A DNA stretch of 64,000 nucleotides from Plantago ovata (GCA_028274465.1 CM051455.1:136496096-136560095), one strand, 5' to 3'. Shown: positions 47,251 through 59,250, counted from the first letter of the stretch. The notes: generated by a model not told the origin, from the sequence alone. Numbers and translations: made by a program.

Positions 47251-48829
47251 GAAACGAGAAGCGAAGAAATTGTAGAGCTGGATAGAGACGTAGCAGTCTG
47301 CTTCTAACGTGAGCGTCCCAGTTCTTGTGAAATCGGGATACGAGGAGAAGCATAGCTCAAACCTTTCCTCCGAAGAAGAGATGGTCCAGATCATGAAAAA
47401 GTTTGCCTCTGCTATACTAGTTCAGGTAGAACACATACGCTGTTACAAGCTACATTTAGTCGGTTTCAGTGTGACTTGAAAGCTTGGTTTGGGAAGGACC
47501 GACTATCACTTTCGAATTTCCATTCCGTTCCATACTTTATTATAATTGCATGCAAATCCAAATAAGAATTGATGTGAGAATGATGAAGAATACGAATAAA
47601 GGAAAGTTTCATTGATGAACTGGAGAAAGAATACAAGACGAATTGAACATTACAATGGAAAGAATGGAATGAAAGATCAGAAATGATCAAGTGCCTTCTA
47701 ATTCTCTGTTTCTCTGCTTTTATAAGAAACAGACTGTAACTAACTTTTGGTACTAATCCTACTGCGTGAAGTACAAGCCTTATTAAAGCTTGAATAAACT
47801 CTACTAAATAAAACGCAATAATGTAATGCGCTTTCTTCTGTATTTTTAAATTCTGCTCTTGCGCGCCTTTCTTCCAATCAAATCATTTCATTAGAACGTC
47901 TCCTTGGATCTTAATTCCAACATTTCATTAGTCATCCACTTCAACTGATAAATTTCTAAAATACGAAATTAAGAACAATAAACAGTTAATTGAAGTTTTA
48001 TGGCAATCAAAAACCAAAGAATGAAAATTCTACAACGACGAACTAGTGCTCAATCTTCACAACTTTATCTGACATTTTGTCTCGAATATTCAAATCCATG
48101 AGGTTAAATGTAATTGCAAAATTGAAGATGTTATTATTACACTAAGTGGGATAAATTTGTAATTACAAAATTAAAGAGAGGTCCAGATAAAATTCTCCGT
48201 TTATTTTATGTAGCACGTAGGTTCAAAGTCAGAACTAGAGAAAATTATAATCTAATCTAGGTTATTATTTGAAATTAATTTCTACTTTTGTTCCCAATGA
48301 TTCAAAACTTTTAAAACCATATGTTTGGCGCTGAAGTTGGGTTTGGAGCCACTTTATTCAATTCTTTCCTAGCAATTAGCTGTCCAAATACGGTTCAAAT
48401 GGACTACAATTGGCGCTCTTCATTTTGGGTATGTGTGTGTGCACTGTCACATAAGTTAAAATTTTTCAAAATCTTTGTTAATGCGCCACTTTAATTTGTA
48501 GATGACAAGTTACTGTCACATTATTGATTTTTCTGATCTATATACAGAGATTTGTTGCGTCTCTTTTATTCAATCTTCTTCTTCTTCCTTCATTCTCTAA
48601 TCTATTTTGCTTCTTATACATTCAATCTTCTTTCAACTACTTTTTTTTACTCATCAATCGAAAGTAGAGGTAACTATATTTATAATTTTGCGTTTCACTT
48701 GTTTATCCTACTGTTGTCTATTTAACAATCCTTGTGCCATTTCTTTTATCTGTTGTCTTTTTTTTCTTGTAGGTGTAATGTAAGAAACTAAGAATTAATG
48801 GGATTGAATGTTTAAGTGCAGATAGCCAG
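47251..48829. other. intergenic, one exon-like stretch
   Basis: At 47311-47427 a frame reads SVPVLVKSGYEEKHSS, then EEEMVQIMKKFASAILVQ followed by a GT donor. It looks like an exon but I cannot name it, and no partner exon was found. The rest is AT-rich without features I can support. Confidence 0.35.
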
Positions 48830-49030
48830 ATGCTATTCTTCAAACCTTCATGTGTTTGTTTAGAGACTTATCATATGGCGCCCGGCCATTTTATAGGCTA
48901 GTAATTTTTGGGAAATGAACTTGTATTTACTGCAATTCATTGAACCACATATTTTTACACTTACCAATGATGATGGAAGATGAATGAATTCCCAGGAAGA
49001 ACTGTTAATTACTCCAACAGACTCAATTAA
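48830..49030. repeat. duplicated segment, empty-site copy
   Basis: Partner of 42660-42990 without the 102-bp foldback element: the text runs atatttttacacttaccaat through the insertion point. Confidence 0.85.
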
Positions 49031-50290
49031 TAAATAAATCATGTCATTAATTATTTATTTATAAGTAATTTTAGCATTTTGAACTCTTCCTTAAATATAC
49101 TAAGTAGTTTTAGCTTTTATTAGATTATTTTAATCTTTTCCATGTAATTTCTCCTTAATTTTAGTAGTATTAAAAATGCATCTCTTCCTTTACTCTCTAT
49201 CTCTTTCTTATTAAAACAATAAAAGTTACATATATTTTATAACATTAATTAGTGAAAGAATAAAATAAAAAAAATCAATCATTTCCTTAATACCAAGTTT
49301 GTACTAGTGTGTAGTGTTATCTTCATCAGTAAACACAAGTACTTGCGCTTGGGACTTGGGAGTGCTTTCCTTAACTCCACTATCTTTTTTAACTTATAAA
49401 CAACTAATTAGTGTCCGCCATATCAACCACCATAACAATAATGCTTCCCTCAACTTATTCTATTTCTATCCTGATCCCTGGCTTGGTTTGAAGATAATCG
49501 GTTTGGAGGAGGCCATATATACTGCCGTAGCAATAACTTGTTATTTATAAGTTAAAAAATATGAATCAAGAGAGGGATATGGAGATAATAGAGTGAGCAC
49601 TGAGCACTCCCAGGCCCAAATACTTTTGTTTAAATACTGGTATTGCCATGCTTCAGATGCATCCCATGTTTGATCTACCCATTAGGCCGGCCATTAACTT
49701 GACTGAACTTATCTTTCACTATCGGTTTTACTTGCTAAAAAACTTGGAACAATATTTTACCTAACTAATATGTCAATCTTTTAGTACTTGTTTACTTGCC
49801 TATGCTTTAGGCCGGTAAGTGATTCGATCAATTCATGCAGAAGGTTCCTTGTTAATTAAGGCAATTACAATACAGTATATGGCAAGTGGTATAATGAAGA
49901 TTTAATGTGGTCATAAGTTATTACAAAGTTGCTTTTTCTTTTCTTCTTTAAGTTGTAAGTGTATAGATCCAGACCAGATAGACAGGCAATACTGGGACTA
50001 TTTGCATACAGTGTTTCTATTGAAACACACAAATTAAGTTGGTACGAGAATGTTCTTACGGAGGAATCCCAATCGATCGGAGATGGAGAAATATGTTTAT
50101 GGACAAATTAACTTGCATTAACATGCAAGAAGGAACACTCATGTCTAATCACATATATATGTTAGACATGAATATGTTCTAAACATGAAACAAGTCTTCC
50201 AGTCTAATAGAGAAAATTGTGAAACATAAAACATTGAAAAACAAATATTTCAGATGCAATATCTTGAAATGAATCCAGTTCCAGTACTAT
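49031..50290. other. intergenic, no gene seen
   Basis: AT-rich DNA with no convincing exon or element end. Confidence 0.5.
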
Positions 50291-50299
50291 ATAAAATCA

Positions 50300-51530
50300 A
50301 AACAAATAGAAGGAGGCGGCCTGTCAATTGGGGGTCAGGAACTCCATGAGTAAGCTTCCGAACATGCCAAATAAAGGTTTCTTCTTCTTCTGACTGCTTC
50401 ATTCTGAAGCATCCACCATTTTCAAGGTGCGTGTTCAGGTACCTGTTCGCCTAGTCAACAGTTTCGACTGCCTCACCTTTAATTTTATTCCACTTTATCC
50501 TCTACGGAATTCACGATCCTGCTCTGCATCGAGAAATTAGTCTTTTTCTTCAATCTTACAGCTTTCCCATATTTGAAGTCAACTTGAACCAAGTAATCGG
50601 CAGGGCAGACCACCCTCAATCTGGGCCACAAATTCCTCTAGTACTCTCAACCTGGTCTTGTGGAAATATTTATGATGCTCCTGGTCTCCTGTACTCTAGT
50701 AGTCCAGTACTTGAATCACAAGATCCCAAAACCAAAACTTGACTGATCACCATCATCATTATCATCATGACTGTTATTATCATCATTGGCGCCACCTTTA
50801 ACTAATTGCACCACACGTAGCAACGCAAGATTGATTTTTCAGCAACACACCTAGCTAGCACAACTGTATGTTAATGCTTGTACTTGAGGCCAGATGTTCA
50901 AGGATAAAAAATCTCTTGTCCTGTGACATTTTGCATTTGTTGATTGCATCCTCAATTTTCACAAGTTCTTCAGGCTGCAAACATAGAATTCATTCCAGGA
51001 AGATGTCTGAGTGCAAGCTGGAAACCTCTTTGTCCGTCGTCGATAAGAATTCCCCATAACACTTCTTAAGGGACTTAATTTCTGTCTCAAGGTCAGATAG
51101 GACACCGACATTACGCTTCACCCATTTCGACACTTCACCCAACTCCTCAAGCCTCGATTTCTTCTCAGATTCGGTGACTTTTTCTTCATCTAAGGTAATC
51201 ATTTGCTTGTTCAGCTTCTTAAAATCCTCCAAACTGTTCAACAGCAGCTTGTTTGAATTCGCAACGACTTCCCACTCCCTGCGGATAATCAGCAAATTAG
51301 CATATACTATATGGAAAACAATCTTGATATTGAGGCTGATCAAGAAGTGATCAGAACAGAAAGATCCTTCAGGGTGTGTGCATGTGAATTACATTTCTTG
51401 CCTATATAGTGGCCTAAAGTCATTGTATTCCTGGCCTCGAAGGATAAGTTCAAAGTTGGAGGCCCTCCTCGAAAAGCCACTTAATTTGCACTTTGCTCAG
51501 GATGCCAGTCTGATGCAGCAGTGAGACGTA
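50300..51530 (-). pseudogene. unrecognised coiled-coil protein locus, partly decayed
   Basis: Several exon-like pieces lie in order on the minus strand: a piece near 51410-51520 (SRRASNFELILRGQEYNDFR) ending at a GC donor; 51000-51290 with KKLNKQMITLDEEKVTESEK, RLEELGEVSKWVKRNVG and LETEIKSLKKCYGEFLSTTD; and 50870-50975 with PEELVKIEDAINKCKMSQDK and FFILEHLAS, preceded by an AG. Weaker pieces with stops follow near 50450-50660. The protein is a charged coiled coil; I do not recognise the family. It could be a working gene whose exon limits I misjudge, but the 3' pieces look broken. Confidence 0.45.
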
Positions 51531-52193
51531 CCATTGTTACTTACACCGCAAACGAACCATATTTCGTACGTGCTAGAAATTACACGAAAACTTCATAATG
51601 TTATTCAAGTTTCAAACAGAATTCTCAGTGTAATAATATTCTTCAGGTCTGTGTTTAATTATACGCCCCATAAAGTGTGCTCAGAAGCTGGAAATGGCCA
51701 AGGAAGATTAATTACGTCAAAATGTGGGAAATATGTCCGAATTGTTTCTAACTTCACTGCAAATTAATTATATTTATACTAACTGCCTGGTTGTACTACT
51801 AATACAGCATAATGTACTATACAAATCCCTTTGTATTTGGGATGACAGTAAATCTGTGTTTTGTGCAACACGATTTACTCACTTTCTTATTTACAAAACA
51901 TTCTTTTGTCAGTTTCTACTTCACCAACTGTGAACTCACCACGTCAGACGAACTAAGCCAGATTGAGAAGGGAAGGCAGAAGGCAATATGAGTTGTACAT
52001 GAAGCTATGAGTCTAGTACTCTAGGTATTAGAGTAGTACATTGTGCTAAGATAGTAGTACGCGAGTTGGTTGAATCTGTAGTATATAAACAGAGCAACCA
52101 CACTCTTCTTCATTTTTTACATTTGATCCCCAGATTAATATTATGGTTTGGAACTTGTAAGCATAAGCTTTTATCTGGGGGTTTTTCCCGTGT
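51531..52193. other. intergenic, no gene seen
   Basis: Non-coding up to the left target-site duplication of the DnaJ retrocopy. Confidence 0.5.
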
Positions 52194-52207
52194 ATTTCCG
52201 TTTTAGT
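52194..52207. repeat. left target-site duplication of the DnaJ retrocopy
   Basis: atttccgttttagt, identical to 53938-53951 at the other end of the retrocopy. Confidence 0.9.
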
Positions 52208-53937
52208 GTTTTTTTTTTTTTTTTGAAAACAGTCATCAAATAACATATATTGCTAGCAGTGCAATTTGCATATAAATGAAGTCTCCCGTTATACTAGCGA
52301 TTAAGGGGACAACGAATTGGACTACTATAAAACAGCAAGACAAAAAAAAAAAAAAAAAAAACATCAAAAGAGTATTAAACCACCAATATTTTCCCTAACT
52401 AACTGCTGAAATTGTCAACATGAAAGCTTCTTCTGCCTCATAGAACCTAATCCGATACAGCATTGTATCATTGCTGGGCACACTGCACCCTCTGAGCCCC
52501 TCCTAGCATGTCATCATCATCCTCATATGATGCCTCCTGGGCATGCTGATGGTGCTGCTTCCTGCGCAGCTCTTCCTCCATGTTCACGTCATGCAGTGTA
52601 GTCTCCTCGCACTCATCCAATTCCATGTCACTCATCTGAGATGAAGTCCTTGGAGGTAGGACAGATTCCAGAGACTTGCTTTGGTCAGGGCTTAGGCTTT
52701 CCGGGAACTCCACAGCAAACTGGATGTACAGTTTTCCTCTCATGAAGTTCCTCTGGTATATTGGCATCCCTTCATCATTAATGGCCTTGTATTGATCAGG
52801 CTTGACAACTTCACCGGGTTCAGATTTAATAAGTAGCTGACGGTTGTCCAAATGGGTCAGGATAAACTGGAAGCCACATAATGCTTCAGTAAGGCTCAAG
52901 GTGTGCTGCACGAACAGGTCATCACCCTTTCGCTTGAATTTCGGATGCTCCTTTTGTTGTAGTACAAACACAATATCTCCTGTGACAGTGTCAGGCGCTT
53001 CATCAGCTTCACCAGGGAATGTGATCTTCTGCCCATGTTGCATACCCTTCTCCACATTCACTTGTAATACCTTCTTTTCCTGCGCAACTTTCTCACCCTT
53101 GCATTGAGGGCAACGGTCTTTGTCGGTGATGGTTTCACCAGTACCCTTGCATTCGTTGCAAGGATGCTGCATCTTCTGGACCATAGAAGGTCCAAGCTGT
53201 CTAATAGAGACCTTCATACCAGTACCATGACATCCAGAACATTTAGTTGAAGCTCCAGATTTTGACCCTTTCCCTTTGCATCTAGAGCAGAGCACATTGC
53301 GAGAAAGAGATAGTTTCTTGGAAATTCCAGAATACAGATCCTCGAGCGAAACCTTCAGCGGGTGAACAACATCCTCACCCCTTCTTTGCCTTCGGCTTCT
53401 GCTACTTCCAGCACCACCGCCGCCAAAGAATGATTCAAAGATGTCAAATGGGTTGTGACCCCCAGCACCACCAATTCCTTCCTTGATAGCATCCTCACCA
53501 TATTAATCATAGATCTCACGCTTCTCTGGGTCACTCAAGACCTCATAAGCTTGGGCAATCTCTTTAAACTTTTCGGGATCTCCACCTTTATCAGGATGGT
53601 TCTTCATGGCAGACTTACGATAAGCCTTCTTGAGATCATCTGGTGAAGCAGTCTTGGGAACTCCCAGGAGCTCATAGTACTTGGTGTTATCGCTTTTCTT
53701 GGGTGCTCTACCAAACATCTTTCCGGCGAGATCAGAGAGAGACTAAAAGAGCTAATCGGAGAAAGAAGACCAAGGACGGCGAAGAGAGTTGGATCTGCGA
53801 ATTTATTTATAGGAGAGAAGGACAGTAGACAGAGAGATAGATTAGGAATTGGTTTTAATTATGGGAACGGAGAGGAGACTTTGACCGGCTGTGATTGTGT
53901 TGGTGAACAAAAGGATCACTTATCAAACCACAAGTTC
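52208..53937 (-). pseudogene. processed retrocopy of a type I DnaJ/HSP40 (AtJ2/AtJ3-like) mRNA
   Basis: On the minus strand a full-length, intron-free reading frame of 417 codons runs from 53718 to 52468. It has a J domain with HPD ([13 protein letters not shown]), a Gly/Phe region (NPFDIFESFFGGGGAG), four zinc-finger repeats (CSRCKGKG, CSGCHGTG, CNECKGTG, CPQCKGE), the client-binding domain and the farnesylation tail CAQQ. The only break is a TAA at 53503-53505 (codon 72) where the family has Gln (YDQYG), a C-to-T change. A 3' UTR ends in 16 A (52209-52224 as T on the plus strand), and 14-bp direct repeats flank the unit. These are marks of LINE-driven retroposition. The copy is young. As it stands it would give only a 71-residue J domain, which might still interact with HSP70 if expressed. 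Confidence 0.93.
53802..53811 (-). promoter_or_regulatory. TATA-like box inside the retrocopy leader
   Basis: The minus strand reads tataaataaa about 85 nt before the J-domain ATG, inside the retroposed unit. If the parent mRNA started upstream, the copy carried this element with it and might be transcribed. Confidence 0.4.
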
Positions 53938-53951
53938 ATTTCCGTTTTAGT
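53938..53951. repeat. right target-site duplication of the DnaJ retrocopy
   Basis: atttccgttttagt, exact match to 52194-52207. Confidence 0.9.
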
Positions 53952-53974
53952 ATGGTTTTAGTATTACCTAATAA

Positions 53975-55170
53975 GTTTATTATAAATTTGATGGTCCTAT
54001 ACCACCTAGTCTGGGATTTCTTAGTAACATAAGAACTCTGATATTACGTAACAATAATTTTACGGGAGATTTACCCGCTGCCTTAAGCTCTTGTCAAGCT
54101 TTAAAGTTGATTGATTGTGGAGGAAATGCATTGACTGGACATATCCCTAAATGGATGGGATCACTTACTAATCTTGTAGTTCTCATCCTTGCTCAGAATA
54201 GTTTCTATGGAAACATCCCTCCAACAATTTGTGGTCTCTCGCGGATCCAAGTCCTTGATCTGTCACGCAACAATATATCAGGAAGAATTCCTCAATGCTT
54301 ACAAAATTTCACTTCCTTGATTCAAAACCAATGGGTCATATGATGTTGGAGGCAATGATAGCAATGTGATAGTTCAGTGGAAGAGGCAAGAGTTGGAGTA
54401 CAAGAATACATTGGGACTTCTGAAACTCATAGACCTTTCAAGCAATAACTTAGTGGGAAACATTCCCCTGGAAATTTTCCGTTTGGCTGGGTTAGGTTCT
54501 CTGAATCTGTCAGAAAATCATTTAACAGGAAACATAGTTTCAGAGATTGGTCAAATGAAAATGTTAGAATCTCTTGATCTATCTAAAAACAATCTCTTCG
54601 GTGAGATTCCAGCTCGTCTTGCGGAACTCAACTATTTGTCTGTTTTGGACTTGTCCAGCAACAATTTGTCTGGTAAAATTCCACAAGGCACTCAGTTACA
54701 AAGCTTCGATACATCTTCTTTTGCTGATAATAAGGGACTCTGTGGGCGACCTCTGCCATATTGTCCAGGAGACAGCCCTCCCTCAAGACCGTCTGCTGTT
54801 AATCGAGGAAATCAAGAGGCAACTGAAGAGCAGAAAGGTGAGGGGTTCAATTTGATTCAATTTCTCATTGAGGAATATTTCATTTCGGCAATACTGGGCT
54901 ATATTGTTGGGTTCTGGGTTATTGCAGCACCTTTCTTGTTGAAGAGATGACGGATAAATGCCTACTTGAGTATGATTGGAGATTGGCTGTATGTTACGGT
55001 AACTTTATCCTGGAGAAGGCTCATCAGGTAACTTTCTTGACATGCAACTGTTTCTGAGTTTAAATTCTGTTACATACGTGGTGCATGCTTAGATTTTTGA
55101 TGTCATTGGTGCTGACTATAAACGCAGGTGCAAGAAGAGCAGGAATTAGAAATTAAACCTGTCCAGAAGG
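53975..55170 (+). pseudogene. LRR receptor-like protein (Cf/RLP type), 3' remnant
   Basis: Starts in mid-repeat (KFDGPIPPSLGFLSNIRTL) and continues with LRRs such as ALTGHIPKWMGSLTNLVVL and NNISGRIPQCLQNFTSL. It then has the island-side motif VIVQWKRQELEYKNTLGLLK, the last LRRs (LDLSSNNLSGKIPQGTQLQS), the C-cap GLCGRPLPYC, an acidic region and a membrane helix (ISAILGYIVGFWVIAAPFLL). A one-base loss near 54331 breaks the frame. A TGA at 54948-54950 replaces the usual Trp after LLKR; the short cytosolic tail (GDWLYVTVTLSWRR) and a small last exon follow. No signal peptide or N-terminal repeats are present. Family members are surface immune receptors; this copy cannot be one. Confidence 0.85.
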
Positions 55171-56385
55171 TGTAATTTGTTTTAATCTTCTTTTTCGTTT
55201 GCTATCGACTCTTAAGATTTTTGTAATTTCTGATGAACACTGTGGCATGTAATTTTGATAAATTCTGTTACATATACGTACTACTTGCTTCGTAAGACAT
55301 ATGCATCACTATAATGTTTTTCGTCAATATGGAAACTAGTAGCAGAAACACAAATTTGAGAGACGAAACTGTAGAAGAATTGCAAAGAAGAAACAAAACT
55401 TCTACTTGAACAGTAAGATAAGTAACTTAAAATACTTGCTCTGTTTCAATATATCTATCTAACATGTACTACGTCCACTGCCAACTGTACAACTGAATGG
55501 GTATTACTAAAATGGGATGTACACCTGTTACTACATAATGTACTACTGAAATCCCTCGTTTGTTGGTAGTAAGACCCATTATTTTGTGGTTGCATAGAGG
55601 ATCCAAATTGAATGCAATCCAATGGCTTGACTTTGAAAGTAATCATTGTCATTTGATGAATATAATCATCTTGGATAGCAACTAAGAATAATTTTTGCAA
55701 GATTTAATTTTTTTAGGACAATTTCATTAATTTTCTACATGACAAAATTAAGAGTGACCTAGGCCTGAGATTTATAAGTCTCTCGATGACACTCTATCCT
55801 GGATGAGGCTTCACAGGTAACATGATTAGATATCAAGTAACACGTCAGTCTACATAAAGTGCTAATTGATGAATGCATGTACATGCACATGAAAGGCAGG
55901 AATTAGTTCATCTCTACTCAATTAATTTTCCTTCAAACAACGCCCATCTTAGGATCAAACCGATAGCCAAAATAGTCAATACGTACAACTAAATAAGTTC
56001 AAAATATGAGAAAATAGCATATTAGTGTCAAGTAGAGGGATGACAAACCTTACCAGTTCCCAGTGCATGCATTTAAGTAGCTCAAACCGTAACAATAATT
56101 TCAGGCCATAGAACTACCATATAAACCATCAAACTTTCCACCATCAACTTCCTTAGGCCAGCAAGCGGATCAGCAAGGACTTCACAGTAAAACTCCTACA
56201 GGCCTGGTTTTGGGCCCATGCGGCCTGTTCAACCGCATAGGGCCCAAAACTTTTGAGGGCCCCAAAAATTTATCTTAGATTTCTTATATACACTTTACGT
56301 TTATAAAAATTACATGTTCTAGCATTGTGTCCTGATGGTTTGCCTGAGTTATTAAGATTTTCTTCATATATGAGTTATCAAGAGT
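55171..56385. other. intergenic, no gene seen
   Basis: Includes the 3' flank of the F-box/LRR gene. A GC-rich hairpin (arms 56207-56223 and 56233-56250, around gggccc) lies 130-180 bp past its stop. Confidence 0.5.
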
Positions 56386-58386
56386 TCAGGCGTATTTGAA
56401 GGCCCCCCATTTGAAAAGGAAACGAACTTGTTCTTTGCAGTGTGGGATCACCGGAGCATCTTCTACGAATGTTGTCAATGGAATACTCCGCCACTTGAAA
56501 TCTTTATAGAGCTCTATATCTACTTCATCCAGATCATACATGAGTGAGCTTTGCATTCTATTGATGCACTTGGTATTCTGCTGAGATATGAATAGCTCGT
56601 ACAGAATTTGTGCCACAGTATAGATAAATAAATCCTGAGGGTACCCATTGAGAGTAAGAAAGGCCGGGCGGCAACACCCAAACGCGCACAAATAAGCCTT
56701 ACTTGGAACTGATGAAAAATCATCCTGGTGTACCATCAAATTCTCCACCACCGGTGTACGTGAACTCGGAAGATCTTTCACCCAAAAGATTTGCTTACCT
56801 GCTTTAACACAAAGAGAGATTCTCGATTGGCTCACCTCGTTCAAAATCTCTCGTAGTTTTACGAACCAACTACTCTCAACAACAGGCGTTGGTGGTGGTG
56901 GTGGTGACAATGGGCAAACGGATAATGTCAACTGAGACTCCCAGTGACTCGATCCAGTACGGAAACACAATGATGGAAGAACATCCTCTACATTCAATAC
57001 AAACTTACAAATATTGGGGAGATCAAATTTTGCTCTGTGCAATTTCCCTACATGATGCAAGCTCAAGTACTTAATTGACCGGATTGAAATCCGTACATCT
57101 TCATATCTGTGATGCAAACAAATAGTCAAATCCTCAACACATGGGAATCTGGCAGAGAACTCATTGAAAAAGTCATCATCAACCTTGACAAATCTCAACG
57201 ATAAGGAACGCAATTTCTTGAATTCTGGCACAACAAGTGATCCACTACTTGTAAAGGATACTTTGAATGAATTGTCTGTATCGCCCATACGAATGTTTAG
57301 ATTCACTAGGTTGTGCATTTCGCTCACATTTATACCCGAGAAACCTTCAGGTTGGTCCAAATGCAAGTTCTCAATCAGAGGACATCGTAATAATATAGAC
57401 TGAATATCATTAATGAAAACAAATTCAAGGCGTAAAGACACGAGAAATGAGCAGAATATAAAACCCTTCAATATACCGATTTTGCAATGACGTGCAGATA
57501 AAGAGGTAAGAGATTTCACACCGAACGCTGTGCAAGGCATATACGTATCCCAGTGACCACGGCCAGAAAGATCCAAATTCTCAACCAAAGGGCTCCCCGA
57601 ACTGATGTTCTTTAGGATGATTTTCACTAGATCTAGACAAACATCATGTAACCTTAATGATACAAGACGTGGACATATTAGTTTAACCTCAGCAGTCTGG
57701 CTATCTCTGTCATATGACTCCAAATTGCTCAAATCCAAGTTTTCAATCAATCGGCATGATAGGAGAATATCCTGGAATAGTCTAAGATTGAACTTATAAA
57801 TATCGTCTAAACGTAATGATAAAAGACTTGAGCAGATCAGCTTACTCTCAAGCCTCTTGCCAAGGTTACCGCCGCTGATGGATAACTTGATCAAAGATGT
57901 AAGACTGAACACTTGGGGAGTAAAACCACCTGATGATGGCACAATCAGATCAAGTTCAGTGACGCCCAATTTTGAAGCATCGACAAGTAACCGACTGTAA
58001 CAACCTTCATAATCATCATCATCTTCATCATCGCCATACTTTGTGGGAAATTTAATACGGAGAACCAATTTTTGTAACTTGAGGTTCAATGTCTTGTATC
58101 TCTCCATAGTTTTCCAGATATGCTTCCAACGTTGACGCTGATACCTTTCATCGTTCCTTTCATTCTGTCCTATGTGATTGAAAACAAGGATTGGTCTGGT
58201 AGACCAAGCATCGTACCAAGATATAGATAATATGGAGATTTGAGCAGCTTCTTTTCCGTCAAGGAAAGATTGGATGTGCTGGATTATTTCGATCGGCAAT
58301 TCCAACTCATCATCATCATCACATATTCTCATCTTCTTCTTCTTTTGTTGGAGCATGGTTAACTCAGATCGTGATTGGATCGACAA
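56386..58386 (-). CDS. F-box/LRR-repeat protein
   Basis: One uninterrupted frame of 666 residues. An F-box lies at about residues 27-72 (LELPIEIIQHIQSFLDGKEA, SISWYDAWSTRP), which binds SKP1 in SCF ubiquitin ligases. It is followed by irregular leucine-rich repeats (FSLTSLIKLSISGG, LICSSLLSLRLDD, LIENLDLSNLES, LICPRLVSLRLHD, FIFCSFLVSLRLE and others) that would select the substrate. The C-terminal part (VVESSWFVKLREILNE onward) resembles the tail of plant F-box/LRR proteins but is not a clear FBD. Start: the first Met is used; Met11 and Met19 (MRICDDDD) are also possible and leave the F-box whole. A leader intron may lie upstream near 58480. Target unknown. Confidence 0.9.
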   Translation of the reverse strand: MSIQSRSELTMLQQKKKKMRICDDDDELELPIEIIQHIQSFLDGKEAAQISILSISWYDAWSTRPILVFNHIGQNERNDERYQRQRWKHIWKTMERYKTLNLKLQKLVLRIKFPTKYGDDEDDDDYEGCYSRLLVDASKLGVTELDLIVPSSGGFTPQVFSLTSLIKLSISGGNLGKRLESKLICSSLLSLRLDDIYKFNLRLFQDILLSCRLIENLDLSNLESYDRDSQTAEVKLICPRLVSLRLHDVCLDLVKIILKNISSGSPLVENLDLSGRGHWDTYMPCTAFGVKSLTSLSARHCKIGILKGFIFCSFLVSLRLEFVFINDIQSILLRCPLIENLHLDQPEGFSGINVSEMHNLVNLNIRMGDTDNSFKVSFTSSGSLVVPEFKKLRSLSLRFVKVDDDFFNEFSARFPCVEDLTICLHHRYEDVRISIRSIKYLSLHHVGKLHRAKFDLPNICKFVLNVEDVLPSLCFRTGSSHWESQLTLSVCPLSPPPPPTPVVESSWFVKLREILNEVSQSRISLCVKAGKQIFWVKDLPSSRTPVVENLMVHQDDFSSVPSKAYLCAFGCCRPAFLTLNGYPQDLFIYTVAQILYELFISQQNTKCINRMQSSLMYDLDEVDIELYKDFKWRSIPLTTFVEDAPVIPHCKEQVRFLFKWGAFKYA

Positions 58387-59250
58387 CCAAAGTTTGTAGG
58401 AGTAGAGTGTAAGTAGTTCTTTTTCAAAGCATTCAACAAGAGAAAAGAGAAGAAAAATACTAGTTAACTGGAAAATCAGATTACCTTGAGAATCTGAGCC
58501 TGACTGTCATCAAGGCATAAATCCTTCATGGACATCATGCATACTATTTAGTTTTTTCTGGCAACTTACAACTGATAGCAACCTGTACAATGTAATACTA
58601 GTACTATACATCAGTCAACGAATCAATCAAGAAATTGAATTGCATAAGCGACGAAACACAGGACAGGATGATGCACGTTTCTCAATAGCAGCAAATTAAA
58701 ATCCATATGAATTTTATGTGCAGAAGAATATCATTAGATCAAATTAAAGCCAACAAGCCTAGAATACATGAAAAATTATTAAGATGATGGTGAGTAAAAT
58801 AAAATCAGATAAAATAATAAAAATACCCTTGATAGATTATGATGCTCCAAACAAATCAAATTAATTGTGCGTGAATTAAGAAAAAGATTCAAGAAGCTAA
58901 TTGATACTCGTAGTAGATAGATGACATGCAGAAGAATTAAGATGATGATGACCTTCTCAACAAAATAAAGATCTAAAATCGAATCTGTTCAGCCAAAACG
59001 TCCCTTTAATTCTGACTGACTGCAAGAGCCAAGAGGCGTCAGCTGGAGTACAATACTTATAAGTTATAGTTTTGAATCTCGTCTCGAAGGTCATTCCATA
59101 TTCAATCAACTTTATTAGTTCATATTCGATCAAATTTTGAGACTTCAAGTATAATTTATATACAAGTACAACAAACACAACTGGTAAGATTTTAAGAACC
59201 CACATCCGAATATTTTAATAGAATAACCATTTTTTTTTTTTGCGTTTTCT
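58387..59250. other. upstream region of the F-box/LRR gene
   Basis: Non-coding. It contains the likely promoter; the frames seen here are short and have no matches. Confidence 0.45.

Noticed and set aside
52340-52360. Run of A (19) considered as the retrocopy tail
   Set aside because: It has the wrong orientation for a minus-strand copy; the T run at 52209-52224 next to the target-site duplication is the tail.
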